DNA of 64,000 bases from Aptenodytes patagonicus (taxonomy: Eukaryota > Chordata > Aves > Sphenisciformes > Spheniscidae): positions 124,001 through 188,000 of the forward strand of contig NW_027472011.1 of the NCBI RefSeq assembly GCF_965638725.1. The letters run 5' to 3'. Shown in pieces: positions 35,148 through 53,659 of this stretch. How positions within the stretch are numbered: the stretch's first letter is position 1; each line of letters starts with the position of its first letter. The translations under genes were made by a program, and so were the position numbers. The notes beneath the pieces are model-generated. The model saw only the letters and a list, made by a program, of their open reading frames with translations, did no database searches and had not been told where the DNA came from.

Positions 35148-35475
35148 GTGCCGCGGCGGTGCCTAGTGTGCCGGGGTCAGGTGTGCCGCAGTGGTGCCTC
35201 GCGTGCTGGGGCCGGGGATGCTGCAGTGGTGCCTAGCGTGCCGGGGTCAGGGGTGCCGCAGTGGTGCCTCGCGTGCTGGGGCCGGGGATGCTGCAGTGGT
35301 GCCTACCGTGCCGGGGTCAGGTGTGCCGCAGTGGTGCCTCGCGTGCTGGGGATGCTGCAGTGGTGCCTACCGTGCCAGGGGCCAGGGTCAGGGGTGCCGC
35401 AGCGGTGCCTCACGTGCCGGGGCTGGGGACATGCGTGCCGTGGCAGTGCCTCACGTGCTGGGGTTGGGGTGCCGT
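35148..35475. repeat. 35/70-bp minisatellite in the 3'UTR of the first NAT8-like gene
   Basis: A unit of about 35 bases around GCAGTGGTGCCTAGCGTGCC, with a sister version GCAGTGGTGCCTCGCGTGCT, alternates to form a 70-bp higher-order unit. About nine 35-bp copies are present and decay toward 35475. Confidence 0.88.
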
Positions 35476-35484
35476 GGCAGTTGC

Positions 35485-36171
35485 CTAGTGCGGTGGGGCT
35501 GCGGTGCGGCCGGGCAGGTTGCAGCGGTAGTGGAAGATCCGGAAGCAGAGGAGGCTGCCGAGCAGCGAGGGGCTGAAGGCACCCACCTTCCTGAAGCCCT
35601 GGCCCTCGTAGAGCCGCTGGGCCGCCACCTGCACCATGGAGGTGGAGAGGACCACCGCCCCGTACCCCCGCGCCTGCGCAAAGCGCAGCACCTCCCCGCA
35701 GAGCGCTTTGGAGATGCCCAGGCCCCGGTAGTCCTTGCTGACCGACATTCGCTTCAGCTCCAGGGCCACCCCTCTCTCGGACGGATCCTGCGGTGGTGCC
35801 ACAGCCACCATGCCCACCACGGACCCCCCGGCCTCCGCCACCCAGAAGCAGGAGTCGGGCGCCCGCAGGTAGCTGGCGGGGATGTCACAGAGGTCGGTGC
35901 TCAGTGCCTGGCGCACGTAGGAGGTGCTGAAGGAGCGGACCAGGAGCCAAGTGGCCGCCAGCGCCAGCGCCACGGCCCCCAGCCCCAGCACCCAGTAGCC
36001 GGCAGCTGCCCGCACTGCTGCAAAGAGGACCAGCAGCCCCAGCTGCGCCCACGCCAAGCGCAGGACGTGGCGGTAGCCGGCTGGCACGTGCTCCAAGATG
36101 CCGCGGGCGAAGAGGGTCCGCACAGCGTCGTAGTCCTGGTCCCGGTACTGCCGGATGCGGTAGGATGCCAT
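35485..36171 (-). CDS. NAT8/camello-like N-acetyltransferase, first copy
   Basis: A single-exon coding region of 228 residues for a membrane-bound GNAT acetyltransferase of the NAT8 (camello) family. Family members acetylate cysteine conjugates or lysines in the ER lumen or membrane using acetyl-CoA. The N terminus MASYRIRQYRDQDYDAVRTL is followed by hydrophobic residues at about 41-77 (one or two membrane segments), then the GNAT domain with FWVAEAGGSVVGMVAV and the acetyl-CoA motif RGLGIS at about 149-154. The chosen Met matches the human NAT8 start. A splice acceptor (CCGTGCCGCAG) lies 15 bases upstream, implying a noncoding first exon. The exact orthology to NAT8, NAT8B or an avian-specific copy cannot be settled from sequence alone. 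Confidence 0.9.
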   Translation of the reverse strand: MASYRIRQYRDQDYDAVRTLFARGILEHVPAGYRHVLRLAWAQLGLLVLFAAVRAAAGYWVLGLGAVALALAATWLLVRSFSTSYVRQALSTDLCDIPASYLRAPDSCFWVAEAGGSVVGMVAVAPPQDPSERGVALELKRMSVSKDYRGLGISKALCGEVLRFAQARGYGAVVLSTSMVQVAAQRLYEGQGFRKVGAFSPSLLGSLLCFRIFHYRCNLPGRTAAPPH

Positions 36172-38020
36172 GGGCTGCCGGCACCTGCGGCACGGCACAG
36201 GGGTGTCAGGGCAGTGCCTGCCTCGGATGGGGACCCCCAGAGCATCCCCAGACCCCATCGCCGGGACGGCACAGCCGGGGAACGGGCAGGAATCGCTGTC
36301 CGAGCACGGTGCAGCCGTGTTAGCTCCCATCGGCTGGGCACCAGCCTGCGCTTTGCATTGCCCCGCCGGTGTAATTACCCTCCTCTCGCTAAAAGTCAGC
36401 ATCACCAGCTTTGCCTAGGGTGGACATTCTGGGAATCCCATCCCCTCGGCCCCTTGCGGGGTTCCTGCCCTGACACCCCCCCACCTCCTCGTCTCACACC
36501 CCTCTTTCCCCTTGGGGATCCCGTGAACCCCTCCAAGCATCACCCCTCTCATCCCGTTTCTCCCTGCTTCCCCCAGGGCTGGAGCAGCAGCCGTGCTGGG
36601 GGCTGGTCCCACACGGGGGTCCCTGTGAAGGCAGGGGCGAAGCGGGCTGGGGGCTCCCGTCTTCTCCCTTGATGGGGCCTCAGAGATTCATCCCACCCGC
36701 CCCAGGCTGCAGGGAGCAGGTTCGGGCTGGGATGCCCAGGAGTGGGGAGCAGAGCCTGGGGGGGGGGGGAATGAAGGGAAGATCAGGAGGATCTGGGGAT
36801 GCCTGTCGCCCCCCCGATCCCTGAACTGCCCCAGCACCCTGGCACTCACTGGCAGCAGCGTCGGCTCCCCAGGAGTCGTGGCACAACGAAACCCGGGTAG
36901 AGGCGGGCAGCTGCCTGGCTGCCCGTCCTTTGCCCCGTGGTGCCGTGGCGGGAGCAGGGCAAAGGGACATGGTGAGGGGGGGGGAGTGATGGGCACAGAA
37001 ACCCCCGGGGGCTGCTTGGGACATGCAGTGGGCTTGCGCTCCTGCTTGTGAGGGGTGCTGAGCCACCCTGGGCACGGGGACCCTGAGTGGGGATGGCTCT
37101 CCCTGCCCCGGGGAAGGGACTGGGGACCCCAAGCTGCCGAAAACCCCGCAGGGGTCTGCACTGGCCTCATTACTGGGGGCTAAGGGGGAGCATGGCCTCA
37201 GCCCCCCCCCCCCCCCCGGGGTCCCGGCACCCCCCCCCCATCCTTGGCAGACTCCTGGTCCCCCCCCACCGCCTGCTGCTCCTCAAACCGGGGACCGCGG
37301 CTGCGCAGGTCCTCGGGGCAAAGTGGGGGAGTCCCTCGCCAGACCCTGGGGGGCCAGCAAGCCCCCCTGCACGGGGCGGGCCTTTGTTTCCCACAGCCCC
37401 GGCACTGCCCTGCGCCGGTGGCTCCCACTGCTGCCGCAGAAAGATGCAGGCTCCGTTCAGCCCATCGTCCTGCAACCCTCGGGGGGGTCTCACCCAGCCT
37501 GGGGGGGGGGGGGGCTCCGGTGACAGCACCGGGATGTACCCCCAGCTCGGCCCTTACCCGGGCTGATGGCGGCTCCGGGGACACGGCAAGCGCAGGCGCC
37601 GAAGGGGAAGTGCCGCCCCCGACGATGCCGAGTTGCTGCCATAAACCAAGCCCTGAGAAGGTTACGGAGTCATGCTCAGCCTCCGCCGGGTGAATGGTGG
37701 GGGGCCCACTTCTGCGTGGGGACGGGGGACCCAGGCAGTGCCTGGGTCCCCTGCCCCCACCAAATGGAGGGGATGCTCCGGCACTGGACCCCCACGGTGG
37801 GGGAAGCCTCGCCGGGGGGTGTGTGTGGGGGTGTGCGTCCATCCATCCGTCTGTCTGTGTCCAAGCACATTTAACCCCTTTGCCAGCCCCTGAGGGCTGC
37901 TGTAGCCCCCAGCTCCCTCCACCCCCAGCTCCCCTTGGGGTGGGGGGGGGCAGGCTGAGCCCCTCAGGGACCCCGTGCCAGCACAGGAAGAACGACCCAG
38001 CCCAGCGCTGCGGACAGTCC
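36172..38020. other. Spacer between the two NAT8-like genes
   Basis: This spacer should contain the noncoding first exon and promoter of the first NAT8-like gene. It is GC-rich with several C and G homopolymers (37201, 37237, 37502). I see no supported coding exon: the long open frames here run through homopolymers and match no family I know. Confidence 0.6.
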
Positions 38021-38026
38021 TTTATT
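38021..38026 (-). terminator. Poly(A) signal of the second NAT8-like gene
   Basis: TTTATT on the plus strand reads as AATAAA on the minus strand, about 600 bases past the stop codon at 38621. The surrounding CTTTATTTCTC matches that of the first copy (35060). Confidence 0.75.
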
Positions 38027-38620
38027 TCTCCACCCTGTGTGGCGGCAGCGCCTGACCCGCAGGCTCCACGGAGCGGCCGTGGGGGGACACACCACACGGC
38101 CAGGGGTCTCCCTCAGGCAGCCACGTGCCCCCCCAGGGGACACAGAGGAGTCAGGGCCAGGCAGGACACAGCCTCCCCCCGGGAAATCCCTCCTGGCAGG
38201 CTGAACCCCCCGGGCAAGGTTTGGTGGGGAGCAGGGCGGCACCTCCACCTCCTGGTGGGGTGGTGGCGGTTGCCCCGGCCCCTCCTCTGCACCCCACAGA
38301 CACCCCCCCCCCCCACCGCGTGTGGCACGAGGGTCCCTACCCCCCCCCGTGCTGCCTCCTCACCGGCGTGCAGCACACTCCCTGAGAAGCAACACCCGTG
38401 CGGCTCCGTGGCAAGGCACGAGCCCGGGGGGAGACCCAGCGCCCCGCGGCAGCACCGTGTCCGGCAGGCACGGTCAAGAGCAGCAGCCCATGGCACAGCC
38501 AGCGCGGCAGGGCTCTGGGCACGGGCTCCCCCCCGTGCACCTTGGCCCCACGCAGGGCTCACGCCTGGCCGTGCCGGTGCCAGGGCGCGATGCCCGCCCT
38601 CCCCGGGGCTGCAGCGGGGC

Positions 38621-39295
38621 TCAGGGCGCGCCGGACAGGTCGTAGCGGTAGGTGGTGATGGTGCAGTTGGCCAGGCGGCCGTAGGCGGTGGGCAGGACGT
38701 AGAGGCGGTGCCGGCGGAAGCCCAGGCGCTCGTAGAGGGCGCGAGCCTCGTGCTGCAGCATCAGCGTGTTGAGCACCACGGCCCGGCAGCCGCGCTGCCG
38801 CGCGAAGGCCAGCGCGGTGCGGCCCAGCGCGGTGGCGATGCCCAGGCCCCGGTAGTCCTTCCGCACCGACATCCTCTTCAACGCCAGCTCCCCGTCGGCG
38901 CCGCCGCCGTCGTCGGCCGGCCGCAAGCCCACCGTGCCCACCACCCTCTCGTCCGCCTCCGCCACCCAGAACTGGGCGCCGGCGCTCTCGGCGTAGGCGG
39001 CCCTGATGTCCCGCAGGTCGTCCCCGAGGCAGCGGTCAATGTAGGTGCTCCAGGCGCAGCCCAGGAGGTGCCGGGCCAGGGCCAGCAGCAGGGTGAGGGC
39101 CAGGACGGGCAGCAGCAGGGAGCGGGCGCTGGCCAGAAGCAGGCAGAAGGTGCAGCCCAGCACCAGCAGCGCCCAGGGCTGCCGCAGCACGTGCAGGCAC
39201 AGCGCCGGGGCGTACTCGCTCATGCCGGTGGCGAAGACCTCGCGCACCGCCTCGTAGTCCTCGTCGCGGTATGGCCGGATCCGGTACTCCACCAT
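38621..39295 (-). CDS. NAT8/camello-like N-acetyltransferase, second copy
   Basis: A single-exon coding region of 224 residues, paralogous to the gene at 35485-36171 with the same layout. The start MVEYRIRPYRDEDYEAVREV is followed by a hydrophobic stretch at about 42-80 (Leu-rich, membrane), then the GNAT domain FWVAEADERVVGTVGL and the acetyl-CoA motif RGLGIA at about 149-154. The two copies share LKRMSV-KDYRGLGI but differ in the membrane segment and the C terminus (ITTYRYDLSGAP here). The 10 kb around them suggests a local tandem duplication on the minus strand. The copy is intact. Confidence 0.92.
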   Translation of the reverse strand: MVEYRIRPYRDEDYEAVREVFATGMSEYAPALCLHVLRQPWALLVLGCTFCLLLASARSLLLPVLALTLLLALARHLLGCAWSTYIDRCLGDDLRDIRAAYAESAGAQFWVAEADERVVGTVGLRPADDGGGADGELALKRMSVRKDYRGLGIATALGRTALAFARQRGCRAVVLNTLMLQHEARALYERLGFRRHRLYVLPTAYGRLANCTITTYRYDLSGAP

Positions 39296-40403
39296 GGTGC
39301 GCGCTGGGGCGGGATGGGGGCAGGGGGGGGGTCAGCTCCGGCAAGTGCCCCCCCGGTGCTGGGGCAGGCTCAGGGGTCCTGTGGAGCCCGGGGACAGCGT
39401 GGTGCCAGCGAGCACCCGCTGCCTGCGGGGCCAGGCTGGTGCGGGCAGGGAAGCGGCCGCCCCCAGCCCCCCGGACCCCCCCCCCGACTCCCCCTTGCCC
39501 CCCTCCATCCCCCCAGGGACCCTTCTATCCCCCCGGACCCCCACACCCCCCCCCCCGACTCCCCCTTGCCCCCCTCCGTCCCTCAAGGGACCCGTCCCTC
39601 CAGGGACCCTTCCCCCCCTCCCCCAGCCCCACGGACCCCCCCACCCCAGACTCCCCCTTGCCCCCCTCCGTCCCCCCAGGGCCCCTTCTCCCCCCCCCCC
39701 CCGGGAGCGACCCCGCACGCCTCCCCACAAGTCCACCCTCCTCGCACCCCGTGGGCCCCCTCAGGCCCCCCCGCGGGGGCCCTCCCAGCCCCCCCCGGAC
39801 CACCCCTCCGCGGGCCCCCCGGTGCCCCCCTGCTCCCAGCACCCCCCGGACTCCCCCCCCGCTCCTCCCGCACCCCCCGGCCCCGGCCCCGCCCCCGCTC
39901 ACCGCGCCCTCCGCCCGCACCCGCGCCGCCGCCAGCGCCCGCCTGACGCTGACAGGGCTCGCGGCTCATTGGCCGCCGCGCCTTCCGGGGGCACGCCCCT
40001 CCCGCCGCCACGGGCCAATCGGCGCCCAGCGAGGGGCGGCGGGGACGCCGGACCCGCGGAGGGGACGGGGTGACGCCCGCGGGCGGGGCAGCTGGTCACG
40101 TGGCTTGGACCGAAGAAGGGAGGGCGCGCGCGGCCGGGGCGGAGCCGAGGGGCGGAGCCAGGGCGCGGGAGGCGGGACCTCCGTCTGCGGAGGCGCCGTT
40201 GACTTTCAGGGCGAGGGCGGGGCGAGGGGTGGGCGGGTCCTCCTGAGGGGCGGGGCTTGCTGGAAGCCCCGGGCTGGGGCGGGATCGGGCCCCGTCCCCG
40301 TCCCCGTCCCCTCGTGGCGGGCCGGAGCGGGCCCCGTCCCCGCGGCAGAGGCCCGGTCGGCGGCAGGCGCAGGGGCGGCAGGCGCGGGAACGGCACAGCC
40401 AAC
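39296..40403 (-). promoter_or_regulatory. Promoter and upstream region of the second NAT8-like gene, with C-rich minisatellite
   Basis: About 39470-39700 holds four copies of a unit with CCCCCGACTCCCCCTTGCCC and CCCCAGGGACCC. Around 39890-40200 the sequence becomes CpG-rich, with CCAAT boxes in both orientations (ATTGG at about 39969, CCAAT at about 40015), typical of a promoter. The bases up to 40403 lie beyond the CPXM1 3' end and show no further gene. Confidence 0.5.
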
Positions 40404-40409
40404 TTTACT
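40404..40409 (-). terminator. CPXM1 poly(A) signal AGTAAA
   Basis: ACTTTACTG on the plus strand reads as the variant AGTAAA on the minus strand, 181 bases beyond the stop codon. Confidence 0.55.
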
Positions 40410-40589
40410 GGGAGGCGTCCCGCACAGCGGCGACGCGGGGAGCACCCGCTCCGGATCCGGCCCCCCCGCGGGCCCCCGCGCCTTCCCGGCCCCGCCGCCG
40501 GCTCCGAGCCCCCGGCCCCCGCGCCGAGCCCGCGGCCCCGGGCCGTCGTGTCGTCTCCCGTTCCCCCCCCCCCCGTCCCCGGTCCCCGG

Positions 40590-48897
<8,308 letters not shown>

Positions 48898-49160
48898 GGC
48901 CGCGGCGGAGCGGAGCGGAGCGGCCCCCGGCCCTGCCTGCCCCGTCGCTGCCTGCCCCGTCGCTGCCTGCCCGGCCCTCCCCCGCCGCTCTCGCCGCCCC
49001 TCCCCGCCCCCCCCCCCCCCCCCCCCCCCGCGCCCCCCGCCCGCTCCCGCCTGGCCGGGACCCCCGGGGCGGGGGGGGAGGTGTGGGAACCGGGCGCTCG
49101 GGGCCGTGGCGGAGCCGGGCCGGTCACGCACGCTCCCACCCCCGCGGCCCCGCGTGGGCT
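48898..49160 (-). promoter_or_regulatory. CPXM1 upstream CpG-rich region
   Basis: GC- and CpG-rich sequence immediately upstream of the CPXM1 start codon, with a GGAGCGGAGC run, three TGCCTGCCCCGTCGC-like repeats near 48930-48970 and a 20-plus C tract at about 49010-49029. This is the likely promoter. Confidence 0.45.
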
Positions 49161-52100
49161 CCCACCCCCGCGGCCCCTCTTCCCTCCCGCTGAGCCCGTC
49201 GCTGCCCCCCCAACGGGCAAAGTGCCTCTGCCCGCACCTCTGCCCGCACCTCTGCCCGCACCGCTCCGCCGGGCTGGGCAGGGCGGCAGGGCAGGGCAGG
49301 GGTCCCGCCGGGCTGCCCGGGGGTCTGCGGAGGTGTTGGGTAAAACTGTCCCCACCCCCCGTGTGACCAGCTGCTCCGAGAGCCCCCTTGAACAGGGGGC
49401 ACCGGGTCAAGCCTGCTCATCCTGCGGCCCTTGCACCGTGTCCCCACCGTGTCCCTGCAGTGGCCCCGCCACCCTTGCACTGTGTCCCCACTGTCCCCAG
49501 CACCATTCAGTGTCCCCACTGTCCCCAGCACCATGTTCCCACTGTTCTTGCACCATGTCGCCACTGTCCCCAGCACCCTGCAGTGTCCCTGCTGTCCTGG
49601 CACAGCCGACGGCTGACCCTGCTCCTGGAGCTGAAGGGGAGCAGCTGCTTGGCACCCCAGGACCAATCCTACCGCCAGTCCCCGGCATCGCTGTGCAGGG
49701 GAGAGGGCTGCTGGGAGCCGGCAGGATGAGGCCCCGGAGGGATGGATCCTGCTGGGTTGTGGCCGCTCGCTGGCCCCAGTCCCACGGGAAACCCACAGTG
49801 CAGCAATGTGCCGGGGTGCTGGGCTGCGGCCGGGCAGCTGTGGGGCGGCCAGGCACGGGGCTGGTGGGTGCCCACCGTCCCCCGGCGCTGCCACCTGGCC
49901 CCAGCACAGCCCATGCCTCTGCCGGGGAATGCTCCCCGGCTCTGCGGGGCTGTTCCCGGAGCAGTGCCTGCACATGGGATTTCGCTGCCGCCCTTGCAGG
50001 AACGCCTGAGCTGATTACACAGCAGTTCTGGGAGCAAAACCCTCCCAGGCTGGGATCAGCTGCTTGGCGTGTCCCCCCCAGACCCCTCCCGCTCCCCCCT
50101 GGGCCGTCCTGGGGTGGCTGCGGCTGCACCCCGTGCCAAGGGGGTGCACTGGATGCCCTGTGGGCCCTGTGCCGTGGTCCCCTGGCGCCCAGCTGCTCCC
50201 GGCCCCGGCTGCCCCCTGCCAGGAGACCCCGAGCGCTTCCTGGCTGAACCCGGCCATGCTCACCGCCAGCGCGGCTGGAGGCAGCCGGAGCAGCTCAGCC
50301 CTTTCTGACAGTGAGGGCAGGGAGGGCTGTGGGGGGCTCTGCCATCCCCGCCTTGCCGCAGCTGTCAGTGCCGCCGGCCGAGCCCGGGGACCCGGGAGGC
50401 CCCGTGAGCCGCCTGCGCGGAGCAGAGCCTGCCCGGGCTTCGCAGCCAAGTCCCGGTGCAGAGCAGGCGCCGAGCAGCGAGGATCCAGCCCAGGGCCCCA
50501 ACCCTGCCAGGCAGCGGGGATGCCCTGCCCGGTGCTCTGCCTGGGAGGGACCCCAGGGAAGGTGGTGCCCGCAGTGCCCAGCGCCCCAGGGTATCCCCAG
50601 TGGGACCGCGGGAGCGGGGCACTGGGCACGGGCACTGCCGAACGGCTGTGCCAGCACCGTGGCAGGTGTGAGTGGGCCCTGCCCCTGCCCCAGGTCACCT
50701 CCCTGCCGTGCCTCCCCTGGCAGCTCCATCTGAAGCCTGCGGTGAGGTTTGGGGTGTGCACGGTGCCAGAGCTGCTGGCCGGGCAGCACTGGACTCGCTT
50801 CCCCACGCTACCCGGAGAGCCCGGACGGCACAGGCAGTGCCAGGCTCAGCGCTGCCTGGGCTGCCATTGTGGGGAAGGAGCGAAGCACTGCAAGGACGGA
50901 GGCGCAGGCAGGGGCCGGCAGCCCGGTGGGGTGCCCAGGGTGGGAGGTGGGGGTCTGGGTCAGGGTTCCCACAGGCCACCGTCCCACCGAGGGGGAAGAT
51001 CTCTGGGTCCTGCCTCTCCGCCCACCCTGAGCGGGATCCTCCAAAAAGCCATGACACTGCTGCTCGCGCTGCCGCCAGCCTCCCATGAGCTCATTTTCCA
51101 CCCCAAAAGGAGTTTCCCAGCCTGACTTTTACTTCTTTTATTGGGATTTTCTACAGCCTCCAGCCGCAGGGCTGGGCCGAGGGGGTGGGAGGGAGCGGGC
51201 TGGGCTTGGGCCACTGGCACCCTTTGGTGGCAGCTCTGCATTCACCTGGCTCGTGCCCAGCTGGAGTGGGCAGGTGAGCCAAGCTGGCAGCTCGGGGCGC
51301 TAGCCCCATCCCCATCTCCGTTCCTGTCCCCATCCTTATCCCCTCTGCCAGGTCCCTGCGGGGCTGTCCCAGAGCCCGCCACAGCCTGTGGCACTTGCAG
51401 CCAGCCCAGGATCCCCGGATCCCTGCGCCCAGGGACCATGGAGGCAGCGCAGGACTCGGGGTGGTGCAGGAGGCTGTGTGGCCACCCAGCTGCAGCATGG
51501 CTGCGCGTTCCTCCCAGCTGAAAGCAGCCACCCTGGGATGGACCAGCACCAAGCGAGGCTGTGCTTGGCTGAGGGGGGAGTGGGACGGGGTTCTCCAGCC
51601 TTGCAACACCCAGGGATGCTCCTGTGGGATGGGGTCCTCCGGCCCTGTATCACCCAGGGATGCTCCTGTGGGATGGGGTCCTCCGGCCCTGTATCACCCA
51701 GGGATGCTCCTGTGGGATGGGGTCCTCCATCCCAGCAGTGCCTGGGGATGTTCCTTCCCCATCACTGGCCGAGAGCAGTGGACGGCTGGGGCTGGCGCTG
51801 GTGCTGGCGTGGGGCCCAGACATCTGGCATGCAGGATGATGCTTTGTTTCATGCCCATCTCTGGAGGCTGGATGGTGGGAAGGGTTTTGCTATGAGCTGA
51901 GGCATCTTCCACATCCTGCTGAGGGCTCTGGAAAAGGTCCAGGAGGGGAGGCCGCCCTCGCTGGCGTGACTCAGCCCCCATGTGATGGGACTTTCTAGGT
52001 TTGCTGAAGACCTGGCACCTCTCCGCACCCTCCCGGCCGGGGTGCTGGGCACAGCGCCTGGCTCCGGGGCAGGAGAGGCCAGCTGGGCTGGCCCCACTCC

Positions 52101-53480
52101 TGGTTCCCCGGGGCCAAGGCACACAGCTCGGCAGGCTCCGGCGCTCCGATTCAGCTCCGCTCAGCACTTCCAGGGATGTTATGAATTTCCCCATGCAGCT
52201 TGGCTCGGAGTCAAGCCGGCCGCGTCCGCACTGCCGGCAGCTGCCAGCTCCTGCTGCAGGAGATGCCTTAAAGGCGCCGTAGCCTGTCTGGGCAGGGGTA
52301 CTGCTGGATGGCTGCCGCACCCCCCCGCCCCAGCACCCTGCAGCTGGAGCGGGGGCAGCAGTGGGGCCAAACCCACCAGCTTGGTGTTGGAGCTGATGGC
52401 ACCACTGGTGCCGGTGCTCCTGGGAAAGTCTGCTGCTCTCCATAGGTGTGGAGAAGCCCCCCCGGGATCCCTAGTGCCGGGGTGTCCCAACAGGGGGGTT
52501 CTCCCTTGGGGTGGAATGGCTGAGCCCCGTGTTCCCATGCTGGGTCCCACAGCGCCCTGCCCCCGGGGATGCCGGTGCCCTGCACCCGGTGCTGGTGCTG
52601 CCGCCTGCCTGGCTCGCTGCCCCAAGCTGCCCTGGCACGGGAACTGCGGGCTGCAGCCGACGTCACGGCTGCCAGCCAAGGCAAATGCCGGGCTGGCCGC
52701 CGGGCTTATGCCCAAACAGCCCGGCAGTGCCACATCCACCCGGTGGTGCCTGGGCGGGTGGCTAAGCGCGCGGGTGCATGGACCAGGTGAGGAGTCCCAG
52801 GGCTGGGCGAGGGGTCCCCGGGCCAGCCTGGCCCCATCTTTCCTCGTCCCTGTCCTGTGAGCGCCGCATCCCACAGTGGGGGGACATGGGCTCTGTGGGC
52901 GGGCAGCATGGGACAGAGCCCTTCTGCGTCCCCCGTGCTGGCAGGGATGGAGGCAGTGGCTGTGGGGAAGGGGGGGGTGTCACTGTGGTCTGGGGAGGGA
53001 CGAGGGACTCCGAGGTGCTTTGCAAGGGCTTCTCCGGCTGCTCGGGGCTGTCCCCGGCCACTGCTGCCCTGCACCAAGTGCCAGAGCCCTCTGCCCATGG
53101 CTGCTTTGCAGAACCTCGGCACCGGGGCAAGAGGGGCTGGCAGCCATCCTGGGTCTAGCCCCGGGTCCTGCCACAGCCCCACGGCCCCAGGGAGGCCGGG
53201 CTCCAGGGCTGTCCACTCCCCAGGGACAGCGTCACCCCAGAAGCCCCGGTTATGACATTGCCCTCCCTGCTGCCCTAGCCAGGACCTGGCTGGGGGGACG
53301 CCGCCAGCCACAGGATTGGCCCTGGGACCCTGGTAGGAGCAGAGCTGCACGTGTATCAGTCTGAGCAGTGGCTGGTGGTGCCGGGGGGGGGGTCTCAGGT
53401 GCTGGACACCCTCTGGGAGCATCCCTGGAGGGCTTCCCAGCTGCAGCGCGGGCACTGCTCCACGGCTTGGTGTCTCTGCA
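49160..53480. other. Intergenic stretch, no supported gene
   Basis: No exon chain or known protein could be recognised on either strand. It holds small minisatellites: CCCCACTGTCCCCAGCACC near 49480-49580, and three copies of a 45-bp unit with GGGATGCTCCTGTGGGATGG near 51600-51740. A minus-strand AATAAA is at about 51131-51136, followed by no convincing upstream coding sequence. A near-consensus AP-1/MARE site TGACTCAGC is at about 51966. Confidence 0.6.
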
Positions 53481-53514
53481 GGATGGACGTGGCTCCCCGG
53501 GCTGCGCAGGGACA

Positions 53515-53658
53515 ATGGACCTGCATGGCAAGAACCAGCGGCTCCTGGAGGCAGTGGCCTGCGTTGTCCTGGCCTGCTGCCTCTGCCAGGCAAACCTCTT
53601 CTTCTTCTACTTGCTCCTGCCCCTCATCTTCCTCTTCGAAGAGTCCATCGGAGGATGA
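53515..53658 (+). CDS. Candidate 47-residue single-pass membrane microprotein
   Basis: I do not recognise this gene. A 47-codon frame starts MDLHGKNQRLLEAVACVVLA and continues with a cysteine-containing hydrophobic segment, then LFFFYLLLPLIFLFEESIGG and a stop. Residues about 11-41 could form one long or two short membrane spans, with a charged N terminus and an acidic C terminus. The ATG has A at -3 and G at +4 (strong Kozak context). A splice-acceptor-like TCTCTGCAG ends 35 bases upstream, so it could be a last exon. No canonical AATAAA follows closely; only AATAAG is seen near 53690. It could also be a chance frame in GC-rich DNA. Confidence 0.3.
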   Translation: MDLHGKNQRLLEAVACVVLACCLCQANLFFFYLLLPLIFLFEESIGG

Positions 53659-53659
53659 G

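Noticed and set aside
37694-39946. 750-codon open frame on the plus strand across the second NAT8-like gene
   Set aside because: It is the antisense shadow of the minus-strand NAT8-like gene, extended through C-rich repeats; no protein family match.
51131-51136. Minus-strand AATAAA as the end of an unseen gene
   Set aside because: Frames to its right are repeat-derived and show no recognisable exon chain.
51600-51740. Regular repeats resembling a CRISPR array
   Set aside because: Direct 45-bp minisatellite without unique spacers, in a vertebrate genome.
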